Part shown: positions 36,328-43,964 of the stretch, one piece after another
Numbering within the stretch: position 1 is the stretch's first letter
Layout of the letters: the number at the start of each line of letters is the position of its first letter
DNA from: Nannocystis sp. RBIL2
GTDB taxonomy: Bacteria > Myxococcota_A > Polyangia > Nannocystales > Nannocystaceae
Assembly (NCBI RefSeq): GCF_026626745.1
Contig: NZ_JAPNJW010000002.1
Span: forward strand, 2,132,151-2,196,150
DNA: 64,000 bases
Reading direction: 5' to 3'
The notes under the pieces: model-generated
The model's input: only the letters and a program-made list of their open reading frames with translations
The model's database searches: none
Told to the model about the DNA's origin: nothing
Position numbers and translations under genes: made by a program

Positions 36328-37437
36328 ATGTCACCGGGGCGAACGCATGTCCTTCGGCTCGTCGGCCCGATCGGCGATCACCGGCCGTCGGTCACTCTCG
36401 ACGAGGTGGATCGGGCGATAGCTCCCCGCTCACGGGTCGACGATGGCCTGCTCGTCTCCCTTGAGCACGGGGACGGGACCGAGGAGCTCTACACCCTCGG
36501 CGCGCGGGCGATCGCGCAGAAGGTGCCCGGCTTCCTCGAGCACCGCGTAGGTGCGAGCGAAACCAACCACCTGTCCATCTTCGGCTTCGCGCCGATGCCT
36601 CTGCTGATGCTGCTCGGCCGCACGATCGGAGACAAGCAGCCCGCCGAGGTCTACGAGCGCCACCGACATACAGATTCATGGTGCTGGGACCCTGACGGCC
36701 CTCCCTTGGAGTGGATCACGAATTTCCCCGCGCATCCGGTGCGAGGCCGCGCCGTGGCCCTGCTGCTGTCTGTCAGCGCAACAGTCGACGTGGGTGCCGT
36801 TGGTGAGGTCCTCGGTGGAGACTTCGACGTCGTCGAGCTCACCCTGCCGGAGCCCCGACGCGTCCCCAACGTCGTACGCACTCGCGCTCATTTGCGGGGT
36901 TTCGCCGAGCAGTGGCGCAGCACTCTCAATCGCATCAGGAGCGAGTACGGGCCGAGCCAGGTGAACCTCTTCCCTGCCGCACCCCTCTCGGTATGCGTCG
37001 AACTAGGACGGCGCCTCCTACCGAAAGCCGACCCCGAGCTTGTCGTCTTCGACCGCTTCGGCGCTCGCTTTTGTCGCGCACTCAGCCTCCGCGGGCCCGA
37101 GGTCACTCCGAGCGCGCCCCCAGCGTCTTCCACTGCGTCACCGGGACGCCCGACCCGGGGCGTGTCCTGGCGGGTCTTGCTCCACCAACTGTTCGTCCAC
37201 GGGTTTGAGAACCACGAACTCCTCTGGCGACTCGGAATTCTCCAACAAGGGATAGAGACGAGCCTCCCGTCGACCGAGGTCAGCAATGACAAGTTCGCGA
37301 CCCAAGTGATGAAAGTGCTCGAACGACGGGGCCTGATCGACGACGAGCTCTTTCGCAACCTCCGCGAGCACTTCCCGAGTCCTCAGCGAAGAGCCGAGAT
37401 CGACGCGATTCAAGACGCCTGGCGGAAGGAGTCGTAG
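36328..37437 (+). CDS. SAVED-domain sensor with C-terminal Death-like effector-associated domain
   Basis: 369 residues. Residues about 80-245 are a SAVED domain: HLSIFGFAPMPLLMLLGRTI, YERHRHTDSWCW, FPAHPVRGRAVALLLSVSA, and VNLFPAAPLSVCVELGRRLL. After a Ser/Pro linker (255-278) comes an all-helical domain, about 279-362 (VLLHQLFVHGFENHELLWRL, VMKVLERRGLIDDELFRNL, PSPQRRAEIDAI), with the pattern of bacterial effector-associated (EAD/bDLD) domains; the exact EAD type is uncertain. In CBASS, SAVED proteins are normally fused to a nuclease, protease, TIR or membrane effector; none is present here. The sensor may recruit an effector bearing a matching domain encoded elsewhere. The next gene starts 9 bp later, with AGGAGGA overlapping this stop codon. 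Confidence 0.8.
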   Translation: MSPGRTHVLRLVGPIGDHRPSVTLDEVDRAIAPRSRVDDGLLVSLEHGDGTEELYTLGARAIAQKVPGFLEHRVGASETNHLSIFGFAPMPLLMLLGRTIGDKQPAEVYERHRHTDSWCWDPDGPPLEWITNFPAHPVRGRAVALLLSVSATVDVGAVGEVLGGDFDVVELTLPEPRRVPNVVRTRAHLRGFAEQWRSTLNRIRSEYGPSQVNLFPAAPLSVCVELGRRLLPKADPELVVFDRFGARFCRALSLRGPEVTPSAPPASSTASPGRPTRGVSWRVLLHQLFVHGFENHELLWRLGILQQGIETSLPSTEVSNDKFATQVMKVLERRGLIDDELFRNLREHFPSPQRRAEIDAIQDAWRKES

Positions 37438-37822
37438 GAGGAACCGTGCCTCGAAACTTCGACAGACTCCACCAGATCGCAGTGGACTGCGGGCAAGAGC
37501 CAGCGCCGAGTCGACGTCAGGCGGCGGAAGCTCTCTGCGCCGAACTCCGGGACCTGTTTTGCAACGATGTCGACTGCTTTGCGTACCAGCTCGAAGTGCG
37601 GGTCCACGGCTCGGTTTGCAACGACACGCATCTACTCTCGAGCGACACTGACATCGCGGTCATCCCCACCGGATGCCGCTTGCAGCCGACTCCCAAGCAC
37701 GGACCGGCCCCCTCGAGCGTGTGCGACCCACTCAGGTTCCGCTGTATTGGCTCAGCGTGAACGGGACAGAGGGTGGGTTGACGAACGGAGACGCTGAGGG
37801 TGAAGTGGAGGGTCGAGAGAAG

Positions 37823-38803
37823 TTACGCGGCGGTGCCGAGGTGGTCCAATTCTCGGCGCTTGCGTCGGAGCTCTCGGGCTGCCTCTAGCTTGCGATCGCG
37901 GCCGGCCCAGATCTCGGTCTCGCGTCCGAGGAGTTTGTCGCGCGGGCTGACGTAGCCGATCGCGCTGTGAAGGCGGTGGTTGTTGTAGTGGTCGATGCGG
38001 GTGGCGATGGTGGCGTGGGCGCCGTCGGGCGTGACGGCGTGGATGGTGTTCTTGTCGAGGGTCCGGTGATACCGCTCGATCTTGCCGTTGGCCTGGGGGT
38101 AGTTCACCGAGGTCCGGACGTGGGTCAGGCCGGCGAGGTCGATGAAGCGGCGGAAGTCGCCGGCGATGAACTGCGAGCCGTTGTCGGAGATGACCCGCGG
38201 GTGAGCGCCCGGGTGGACCTCGAGGGCGCGCTGGAGGATGAGCTCGACGTCGGCCTCGGTCATGCGATCGAGGAACTCCCAGTGCACGACGTATCGACTG
38301 TAGCCGTCGAGGACAGAGCACAGGTAGTAGTAGACGCGGGCGATGCTGATGACGGCGATGTCGATGTGCCAGTGCACGTGCGGGCCGAGGGGCTGGACGA
38401 AGCCGGTGCCCTTCTTGCTCGGCTTCGGTCGATGACGATCGAGCCGGCCGGCCGCCCGCAGGACGCGGTAGGCGGTCGCGGGGCTGACGGCAACGACGTC
38501 GTCGTCGAGCATCATGAAGGTCAGCCGCCGATAGCCCTCGAGCGGGTGCGTGTCGAAATAGTCGACGATCGCCTGACGCTCCCAGGGCTCGATCCAGTGG
38601 TCGCGCGGGGTCTTGCCATTGTGCTCGTTGAGCTTGCCGTATCGCCGGCGCCACTCGTAGAACTTGGCGCGGGCGATGCCCAGCCACTCCACGAACTTCA
38701 CGAGCGGCACCTCTGTCTTTTCGGACAGCCTGTGCACAAAGTCGACGACCTGGTCGCGCTCGTCGTGGGGAACCCAGCGGTCCGTCAGGGCTCCCCAACA
38801 GAT
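37823..38803 (-). CDS. IS3-family transposase OrfB, DDE catalytic part
   Basis: Integrase-core transposase with all three acidic residues visible: WHIDIAVIS, VISDNGSQF and NGKIERYHRTL. HWHIDIA and YSRYVVHWEF are typical of IS3. It is read in the -1 frame relative to orfA: after slippage on the seven-A run at 38803-38809 the sequence continues ICWGALTDRWVPHDERDQVV into the conserved part. An internal ATG at 38737 could start a shorter OrfB. Product: the OrfAB fusion that excises and inserts the element. Confidence 0.9.
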   Translation of the reverse strand: MCWGALTDRWVPHDERDQVVDFVHRLSEKTEVPLVKFVEWLGIARAKFYEWRRRYGKLNEHNGKTPRDHWIEPWERQAIVDYFDTHPLEGYRRLTFMMLDDDVVAVSPATAYRVLRAAGRLDRHRPKPSKKGTGFVQPLGPHVHWHIDIAVISIARVYYYLCSVLDGYSRYVVHWEFLDRMTEADVELILQRALEVHPGAHPRVISDNGSQFIAGDFRRFIDLAGLTHVRTSVNYPQANGKIERYHRTLDKNTIHAVTPDGAHATIATRIDHYNNHRLHSAIGYVSPRDKLLGRETEIWAGRDRKLEAARELRRKRRELDHLGTAA

Positions 38804-39108
38804 TTTTTTGTCCGGACCAGCTCCTCGGTCACCTCGGCGATCACCTCGTCCTTGCGGGCCAGACGAGCCCTGAGCCGCTCGTTCTCCGCGAGCAGCTCCT
38901 GCTCCCGGCTAGTCTCGACGCGCTTGCGAGATTCCCCGAACGCCGCGGCGCCGTGCTCGAACAGGTGGCGCTGCCAGCCGTAGAAGACGCTCGGCTGCAG
39001 CTCGGCGCCCTCGCAGACCTCCGACACCGGCACCTTCTCGAGGTGGTGTCGACGCAGCAGGTTGATTTTCTGGTCAGGGGTGTGGTGACGACGTGTCTTC
39101 TTGCTCAT
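38785..39108 (-). CDS. IS3-family OrfA, helix-turn-helix protein
   Basis: 107 residues. KKTRRHHTPDQKINLLRRHH with VSEVCEGAELQPSVFYGWQ is the IS3 OrfA helix-turn-helix that binds the terminal repeats, followed by a leucine-zipper helix (LLAENERLRARLARKDEVI). It ends in VRTKKSVGEP just after the slippery heptamer A-AAA-AAA. Confidence 0.9.
   Translation of the reverse strand: MSKKTRRHHTPDQKINLLRRHHLEKVPVSEVCEGAELQPSVFYGWQRHLFEHGAAAFGESRKRVETSREQELLAENERLRARLARKDEVIAEVTEELVRTKKSVGEP
38803..38809 (-). promoter_or_regulatory. programmed -1 frameshift site in the IS element
   Basis: Seven A residues on the coding strand, with zero-frame codons AAA AAA, the classical slippery heptamer; slipping by one base joins orfA to orfB. 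Confidence 0.75.
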
Positions 39109-39784
39109 GGGCGGTCCTTGCCCCGGCTCCTTCTACCAGGCCGGGGCGTGTCCCATTCCAGCTGAGCCAAAACACCGCGAGGACCTCCTCGTCTACTTGA
39201 AGAAGCGGTACGGCGCGCACCTCGTATGCCAGCAACACAAGGCGATCCTTCTGTGCGGCGAGGGGGGACGCACGCAGGCGGACATCGTCGTGCTCATCCC
39301 TCAGCTCTGGCAACACAAGGTCTGCCCCCACTGCGGCCAACCCCAGTGCAGTCACGGCTACGAACTGCGCTCTTCCTGCGACCGCCAGTTCCCGATCGCC
39401 ACCTGGCCCGACCAGCACCGGGAGAACGCGGCGGCCTATGATCTGCAAACGGGCGGACGCTACAAAAAGGCCGTCCGCGCCGCCAAGGGCCTACTCCGCT
39501 CCGGGCTCGAAGAGTTTGCGTCCATCCCGTCGGTGATCCCTTCGGTCCTGGTCGAGAACCTCTTCGCTCGCGTGCCCCAGGGCGCATACGCCGAGGCGAA
39601 CGGTTGTCCCTACGACCTTGTGAGGTGCGTCCTCGACGCTTTACAGATGGAGTTCAGGTATGGCCGCGCGCGGCAGTTCCAGGAGCTGAGCGATAAACGG
39701 CCCCTCTTCGACCCCGCGCAGACCTGGACTTATGCTCGGGTCGAGAGATGCGTCCGCCAGATGCATGCCCTGCTCTGAGACCCT

Positions 39785-40462
39785 TCATCGTCGCCGCGCC
39801 AGCAGATAGGCGCGCTGACTGAGGAACTCGCGCGGCGTGCTCGGCCCGCGGTCGAGCCGCGCGGTGAGGTCGAAGCCGACCTCGTCGAGCCTCGCCAGGA
39901 CCTCCTCCGCCGCGATGAAGTGCCCGTCGAGGCCGATGCGATGGCCCCACCACTCTTCCAGGCGGCGCATCGATCCAGCCGGGAACCCTGCCGCCGACGT
40001 GTGGACCGCCAGCAGCAGCGCCCCCCCGGGCCGCACGATGCGAGCCATCTCCGCGTACGCCTGCGCCCGCCTCGCGGCGTCGAGGTGGATCACCGAGTAA
40101 ATCGCCACCGCTCCGGAGAGCGATGCGTCACCGAACGGCAGCGCCAGCAGCGAGCCCCGCACGAACTCCAGACCCTGTACGCCCGCGTGCAGGCGCTGCG
40201 CCTCGGCGATCATGCCCCCCGAGACGTCGACCCCCGTGACCCCGAGGCCGAGCTCCGCCAGGAAGCGCGCCTCGAAGCCGGGGCCGCAGCCGAGGTCGCC
40301 GATCAGGGCCCCGCGGCCCACCATCTCCGCGAAGGCCGAGAGCAGCGCGCGATCGAGGATCTTCTCCGCCAGGTCGTCCGCGTACTCGGCCGCGTAGTGG
40401 CGCGCGACCATGTCGTAGGTCGCCTCGATCTCCGCGTGGCCACGATCTTCAGGACCCGTCAT
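39785..40462 (-). CDS. class I SAM-dependent methyltransferase
   Basis: 225 residues. Motif I is LIGDLGCGPGFEARFL, then GVTGVDVSGGMIAEA (acidic ribose contact), LEFVRGSLLALPFGDASL and ARIVRPGGALLLAV, a standard Rossmann methyltransferase. The N-terminal YDMVARHYAAEY resembles small-molecule methyltransferases of the Methyltransf_11/25 group; the substrate is unknown. It converges on the broken NTase gene with 6 bp between, which puts the right edge of the defence module at about 39780. Confidence 0.8.
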   Translation of the reverse strand: MTGPEDRGHAEIEATYDMVARHYAAEYADDLAEKILDRALLSAFAEMVGRGALIGDLGCGPGFEARFLAELGLGVTGVDVSGGMIAEAQRLHAGVQGLEFVRGSLLALPFGDASLSGAVAIYSVIHLDAARRAQAYAEMARIVRPGGALLLAVHTSAAGFPAGSMRRLEEWWGHRIGLDGHFIAAEEVLARLDEVGFDLTARLDRGPSTPREFLSQRAYLLARRR

Positions 40463-40549
40463 CGTCGCCCTCTCTCGTTACCACGTTCCAGCGCGCATCG
40501 TCTGGCCACGTCGATGGCTTCCCGTCAGACGCCGCGAAGCGCGTGCGCC

Positions 40550-41146
40550 TCACTCCTCCGCGGACTCGGGCGGCTCGGGCATGAACAGGTCGGCGACGAC
40601 CAGCTCGATCGCCTCGAACGGAGGCACGCGGGCGACAGCGCTGCGGTCGTACGTCCCCGCCAGCACCCAGCGCCCGCGCTCGAGCGTGAACGCCTCGAGC
40701 ACGGCCGCGACCGGGTCGATCAGCCAGTAGAAGGGCACACCGTGCCTGGCGTACAGCTCCAGCTTGACCACGCGGTCGCGCCGCACGCCTTTGGGCGACA
40801 GCACCTCGCAGATCCAGTCGGGCACCACGTCGATCGGCCGCTTGCCCCAGGGCGACGGCAACCGTTCGCGCCGCCAGCCGACCACGTCGGGTCGGACCAC
40901 GTCGTGGTCCGTGAACTGGACGTCGACCTCGACCACGATCCACCACCCGCCCGGGCCTCCCCGCCCGCGGTCGAACGGTCCGCGCAGCCCGTCCACCACC
41001 CCGCTCTGCGCGTAGCTGTGCTCGAACAGCGCGCTCGGCTGCGTCACCAGCTCGCCCGCGAGGATCTCCGCCTTCACGTCGCGCGGCGTGGCGAGCAGAT
41101 CCGCGTAGGTGGCGAGCTTCGGCGCGGCGGTCATGCTCGCCAGCAT
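40550..41146 (-). CDS. Uma2-family (DUF820) endonuclease-like protein
   Basis: 198 residues. The PD-(D/E)xK fold of the family is seen in VVRPDVVGWRRERLP, PDWICEVLSPKGVRRDRVVK and LYARHGVPFYWLIDPV, with Asp, Glu and Lys in the usual places. Uma2 proteins are widespread and often multicopy in cyanobacteria, planctomycetes and myxobacteria; most have no known target. The start at 41146 is preferred, with GGAGG about eight bases upstream on the coding strand; an internal ATG at 41134 (MTAAPKLATY) is the alternative. Confidence 0.8.
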   Translation of the reverse strand: MLASMTAAPKLATYADLLATPRDVKAEILAGELVTQPSALFEHSYAQSGVVDGLRGPFDRGRGGPGGWWIVVEVDVQFTDHDVVRPDVVGWRRERLPSPWGKRPIDVVPDWICEVLSPKGVRRDRVVKLELYARHGVPFYWLIDPVAAVLEAFTLERGRWVLAGTYDRSAVARVPPFEAIELVVADLFMPEPPESAEE

Positions 41147-41193
41147 ACACGATCCTCCAGGACCTCGCGGCTTGCGGCCGGCGCCGCGCCTGA

Positions 41194-41199
41194 TAGCCT
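41194..41199 (+). promoter_or_regulatory. -10 hexamer TAGCCT, leaderless type
   Basis: Six bases before the GTG at 41206. Confidence 0.5.
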
Positions 41200-41205
41200 G
41201 CGGAG

Positions 41206-42348
41206 GTGGCCGTTCGCACCCTCGTCCTCGCCGCCTGCGCCGCGCTCGCATCGACCGGCTGCAGCGACGACTGCGGCGACGGCGAGTACCACGACGCCGA
41301 GATCTGTTTCAAGGAACATGTCCTCGAGGTCCAGTCGGAGGCCGCGAATCCGCTCGCCTTGCGCTCTGGGGACTTCGACGGCGACGGCGTCGACGACGTC
41401 CTGGTCATCGGCGCCGCCGCGGGCACCATCACCACCGACCTGCGGCTCGGCGACGGCGACGGCGGCCTCGGCGAGCCGCGCGACGTCGGCGTCGCCGGCT
41501 GCAGCGCCTATCCGGTGGTCGGCGACCTCGACCTCGACGGCGCCGCCGACCTCCTGTTCCCCTCCTGCGACGCCGGCGTGTTCGTCTACCGGGCCGACGG
41601 CGCCGGCGGCTTCGCGCCTGCAGTCGAGGTCGCCGTCGGCCTGAAGATCCGCACCACCGCAGTCACCGACGTCGACGGCGACGGCCGCCGCGACCTGCTC
41701 GTCCTCGGCAGCCTGTCCGAACAGCCAGCCGTCAGCCTCGTCCGCGCCGACGCCTCCGGCGGCTTCCTCGCCCCCATCGTCCAGCCCGTCGTCGTCCCCG
41801 GCCTCGACCGCCTGCAGCCCGGGGGCTTCGTCGCTGGCCGGCTGCGCCGTGACGGCCCGGTCGAGCTGGTCCTGGCCGAGTGGGAGCGCAGCGACGGCCT
41901 CGCGCGGGCCACCGTCGAGGCCGGCGTCGTCGGCCCGTTCGTGGCCATGACCACCGGCCTGCGCCCCGGCGGCCTCTGGCTGCGCGACCTCGACGACGAC
42001 GACATCCTCGACGTCCTCGTCCTCGACACCGCCCCCGTCGCCCTCGCCCCGCTGCTCGGCCCCGACCTGTCCGAAGGGCCACGTACCGACCTCGGCTCGC
42101 GCCCCGGCCCGATCGCCCTCGCCCACCTCGACGGCGACGGCAGCCTCGACGCAGTCCTGTTCCACGGCGACCGCCTCGGCCTGTGGCGCGGCGTCGGCGA
42201 CGGTCGCTTCACCGCCGCCGTCCAGCTCGAGTTCTCCGCCGACGTGATCGAGGTCGTCCTGCCCGACCTCAACGCCGACGGTCGGGCCGACGTCGTCGCC
42301 GGCCTGTTCCCCGACGCCGGCCTCGCCATCCGCCTCAGCGGCCCCTGA
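41206..42348 (+). CDS. FG-GAP/VCBS-repeat lipoprotein
   Basis: 380 residues. The signal AVRTLVLAACAALASTGC ends in a lipobox, then CGDGEYHDAEICF. Repeated D-x-D-G-D/A turns (SGDFDGDGVDDVLV, GDLDLDGAADLLF, DVDGDGRRDLLVL, HLDGDGSLDAVLF, DLNADGRADVVAG) mark an integrin-alpha-like seven-bladed propeller that binds Ca. Hairpin repeats of the dispersed family lie inside at 41314, 41709 and 42063. Likely a surface protein; ligand unknown. Same family as the genes at 54103 and 26603. Confidence 0.8.
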   Translation: MAVRTLVLAACAALASTGCSDDCGDGEYHDAEICFKEHVLEVQSEAANPLALRSGDFDGDGVDDVLVIGAAAGTITTDLRLGDGDGGLGEPRDVGVAGCSAYPVVGDLDLDGAADLLFPSCDAGVFVYRADGAGGFAPAVEVAVGLKIRTTAVTDVDGDGRRDLLVLGSLSEQPAVSLVRADASGGFLAPIVQPVVVPGLDRLQPGGFVAGRLRRDGPVELVLAEWERSDGLARATVEAGVVGPFVAMTTGLRPGGLWLRDLDDDDILDVLVLDTAPVALAPLLGPDLSEGPRTDLGSRPGPIALAHLDGDGSLDAVLFHGDRLGLWRGVGDGRFTAAVQLEFSADVIEVVLPDLNADGRADVVAGLFPDAGLAIRLSGP

Positions 42349-42649
42349 CCTCCGATCCCGAGAAGTCACGGCGTCCCCCCGCGATGCCCGAGGCGCCGGA
42401 GCACCGCGCAGCCACGGCGAACAGTGTCTCGCTCGCGGCGTCCACGAGTCCCACGCATCATCGACCTCCCGCCGCGGGGAGCACCGCTCGCCGCGCCTGT
42501 CCGGCGCGCCGTGCCCGACCCCCTCGCCGCCGCCCTCCGCGACCCCGGCCTCGTGCCTCCCTTCGGCCCTGTCGGCCCCGCCTGGGCTCGCTCGCCGGCG
42601 GTTCGCTAATTTCGCGCGTTTCGCCCGCGCTGATACCCTTGGCGGCGCC
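42349..42649. other. gene-free region
   Basis: 301 bp without a supported gene; only the -10 hexamer at its right end is recognised. Confidence 0.5.
42634..42639 (+). promoter_or_regulatory. -10 hexamer TACCCT
   Basis: Ten bases before the ATG at 42650. Confidence 0.45.
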
Positions 42650-43060
42650 ATGCCCTCCACGAGCCCCTCCCGCAACTACGAGTTCTCGGCCACGGAGAAC
42701 GTCATCATCCGCCAGCTCGTCGACGCCATGCGGTTCGTCGCCGCGGCCTCTCTGGCGGTGGGCGCCTTCGTCCTGATCCTCGGGATCGCCGGCCTCGTCA
42801 CCCAGGGGCGGTCGGCCGTCGGCCCCGCGCTCGGCGACTTCGCCGAGGCGGTCGTGTTCGTGCTCATCGGCCTGTGGCTGCAGCGGGCCGTCGACGCCTT
42901 CAACCGCGTCGTCGACACCAGCGGCGACGACATCACCCACCTGCTCGACGCGCTGCGCGAGCTGACCCGCGTGTTCTCGCTTCAGCGCACCGTCCTGGTC
43001 CTGGCCGCCATCGTCATCGTCATGGCGATCGGCATCCACGGCGTGCTCTCGCTCGGCTGA
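42650..43060 (+). CDS. small membrane protein, three helices
   Basis: 136 residues; no family recognised. A hydrophilic N-terminus (SRNYEFSATENVIIRQLVDA) is followed by hydrophobic segments at about 30-50 (FVAAASLAVGAFVLILGIAG), 64-80 (AVVFVLIGLWLQ) and 113-132 (VLVLAAIVIVMAIGIHGVL). The segment LQRAVDAFNRVVDTSGDDITHLLDALRELT between helices two and three is amphipathic. It converges on the SDR gene across a four-unit repeat array. Confidence 0.6.
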   Translation: MPSTSPSRNYEFSATENVIIRQLVDAMRFVAAASLAVGAFVLILGIAGLVTQGRSAVGPALGDFAEAVVFVLIGLWLQRAVDAFNRVVDTSGDDITHLLDALRELTRVFSLQRTVLVLAAIVIVMAIGIHGVLSLG

Positions 43061-43066
43061 GCGATC

Positions 43067-43118
43067 GGGCATGCCCTCGGAAACATGCCCGTAAGGACAT
43101 GCCCGCAAGGACATGTCC
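43067..43118. repeat. 14-bp-period palindrome array between convergent genes, 4 units
   Basis: Units at 43067, 43081, 43095 and 43109 with loops TCGG, GTAA and GCAA; the last two are GNRA-type tetraloops. Confidence 0.95.
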
Positions 43119-43129
43119 TTTCGCTCGCC

Positions 43130-43954
43130 CTAGCGCCGCGTGAACTTGCCGAGCCAGCGCGGCAACAGCTGCTGGTAGAACCGCTCCGGCGCCAGCCGCT
43201 TGAGCCGCCACAGCCACGCCCCGTCGGCGTGGGGCAGCGCGTAGAGCGTCCCGGCGGCGGCCGCGTCGAGGGCGAAGCGCGCGACCTCGGGGGCCTGCAG
43301 CGTGGCGCGGTCCATCAGCTTGCCCACGGCCGAGGCCCGGCTGTCGCTGCCGTGGTGGCGGCCGGCGTCGATGATGCGGGTGCGGAAGAACGTCGGGCAC
43401 AGCACCGTCACGCCGATGCCGGCCGTCGCCAGCTCGGCGGCCATCGTCTCCGACAGCGCGATCACTCCGGCCTTCGTCACGTTGTAGGGCGCCATCGTCG
43501 GCGTGCACAGGAGGCCCGCCGCCGAGGCGACGTTGATCACGTGGCCGCGGCCCTGCGCGCGCATCTGCGGCACGAACAGCTCGCAGCCGTAGATCACGCC
43601 CCACAGGTTGACGCCCATGATCCACTCCCAGTCCTGCTGGGGGATGGCGTCGACCGGCCCGCTGGTGGCCACGCCGGCGTTGTTGATCAGCAGGTCGACC
43701 CCGCCGAGCAACGAGGTCGCCGCCTCCGCCAGCTCGGCCACCGCGGGCCGCTGGGCCACGTCGCACGCGCGCGCGAAGGCCTTGCAGCCGAGCTTCTCGA
43801 CCATCGCCGCGGTCTCCTCGGCGCCGGCGAGGTCGATGTCGGCGGCCACGATCCGGGCGCCCCGCCGCGCGAGTTCGAGGCACAACGCGCGGCCGAGGCC
43901 ACCACCCGCGCCGGTGACCACCGCGCGCACCGGCTTGTCGAAGGAGAGCGTCAT
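43130..43954 (-). CDS. short-chain dehydrogenase/reductase
   Basis: 274 residues. Cofactor motif TGAGGGLGRAL, D in AADIDLAG, NNAG in LLINNAGVA, the catalytic Ser in INVASAAG and Tyr-x3-Lys in YNVTKAG. The C-terminal extension with PHADGAWLWRLKRLAPERFY resembles SDRs that act on membrane or lipid substrates. Acidic residue after strand two suggests NAD(H) preference. It lies 10 bp downstream of truA on the same strand, so probably one operon. Confidence 0.85.
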   Translation of the reverse strand: MTLSFDKPVRAVVTGAGGGLGRALCLELARRGARIVAADIDLAGAEETAAMVEKLGCKAFARACDVAQRPAVAELAEAATSLLGGVDLLINNAGVATSGPVDAIPQQDWEWIMGVNLWGVIYGCELFVPQMRAQGRGHVINVASAAGLLCTPTMAPYNVTKAGVIALSETMAAELATAGIGVTVLCPTFFRTRIIDAGRHHGSDSRASAVGKLMDRATLQAPEVARFALDAAAAGTLYALPHADGAWLWRLKRLAPERFYQQLLPRWLGKFTRR

Positions 43955-43964
43955 GCGCGGGAAG

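Larger units (their letters stand above)
37743..39174 (-). mobile_element. IS3-family insertion sequence, 1432 bp
   Basis: The left end TGTATTGGCTCAGC (37743) and the right end, read inward, TGTTTTGGCTCAGC (39174) are terminal inverted repeats that continue imperfectly for about 30 bp (both reach GGGACA). The element is flanked by a 4-bp direct repeat, CCGC (37739-37742 and 39175-39178), a typical target duplication. It carries orfA and orfB on the minus strand and looks intact. Confidence 0.9.
37446..39778 (+). pseudogene. second CD-NTase-like gene, interrupted by an IS3-family element
   Basis: Codons 1-99 (37446-37742) and the rest (39179-39778) are separated by an insertion; removing it with one copy of the 4-bp target duplication joins CGC to GAG in frame and gives 298 residues. 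The reconstructed protein has GS at 55-56 (RVHGSVCNDTHLLSSDTDI), Asp67/Asp69 and a third Asp134 (QADIVVLIPQLW), so all catalytic positions of a nucleotidyltransferase are present, plus RYKKAVRAAKGLL and VLVENLFARVP of the SMODS helical half. It also holds a C-x2-C-x4-C-x-H knuckle (CPHCGQPQCSH, 148-158). The remains of both parts have no other lesion, so the insertion is recent. GTG start with AGGAGGA upstream. Confidence 0.8.

Noticed and set aside
39101..39778. A separate gene starting at 39101 inside the IS element
   Set aside because: Its first residues are IS end sequence; the rest is the 3' part of the interrupted nucleotidyltransferase.
39785..41146. Methyltransferase and Uma2 protein as part of the defence module
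   Set aside because: They are on the opposite strand, lie outside the operon, and both families are common outside defence loci; no link is shown.
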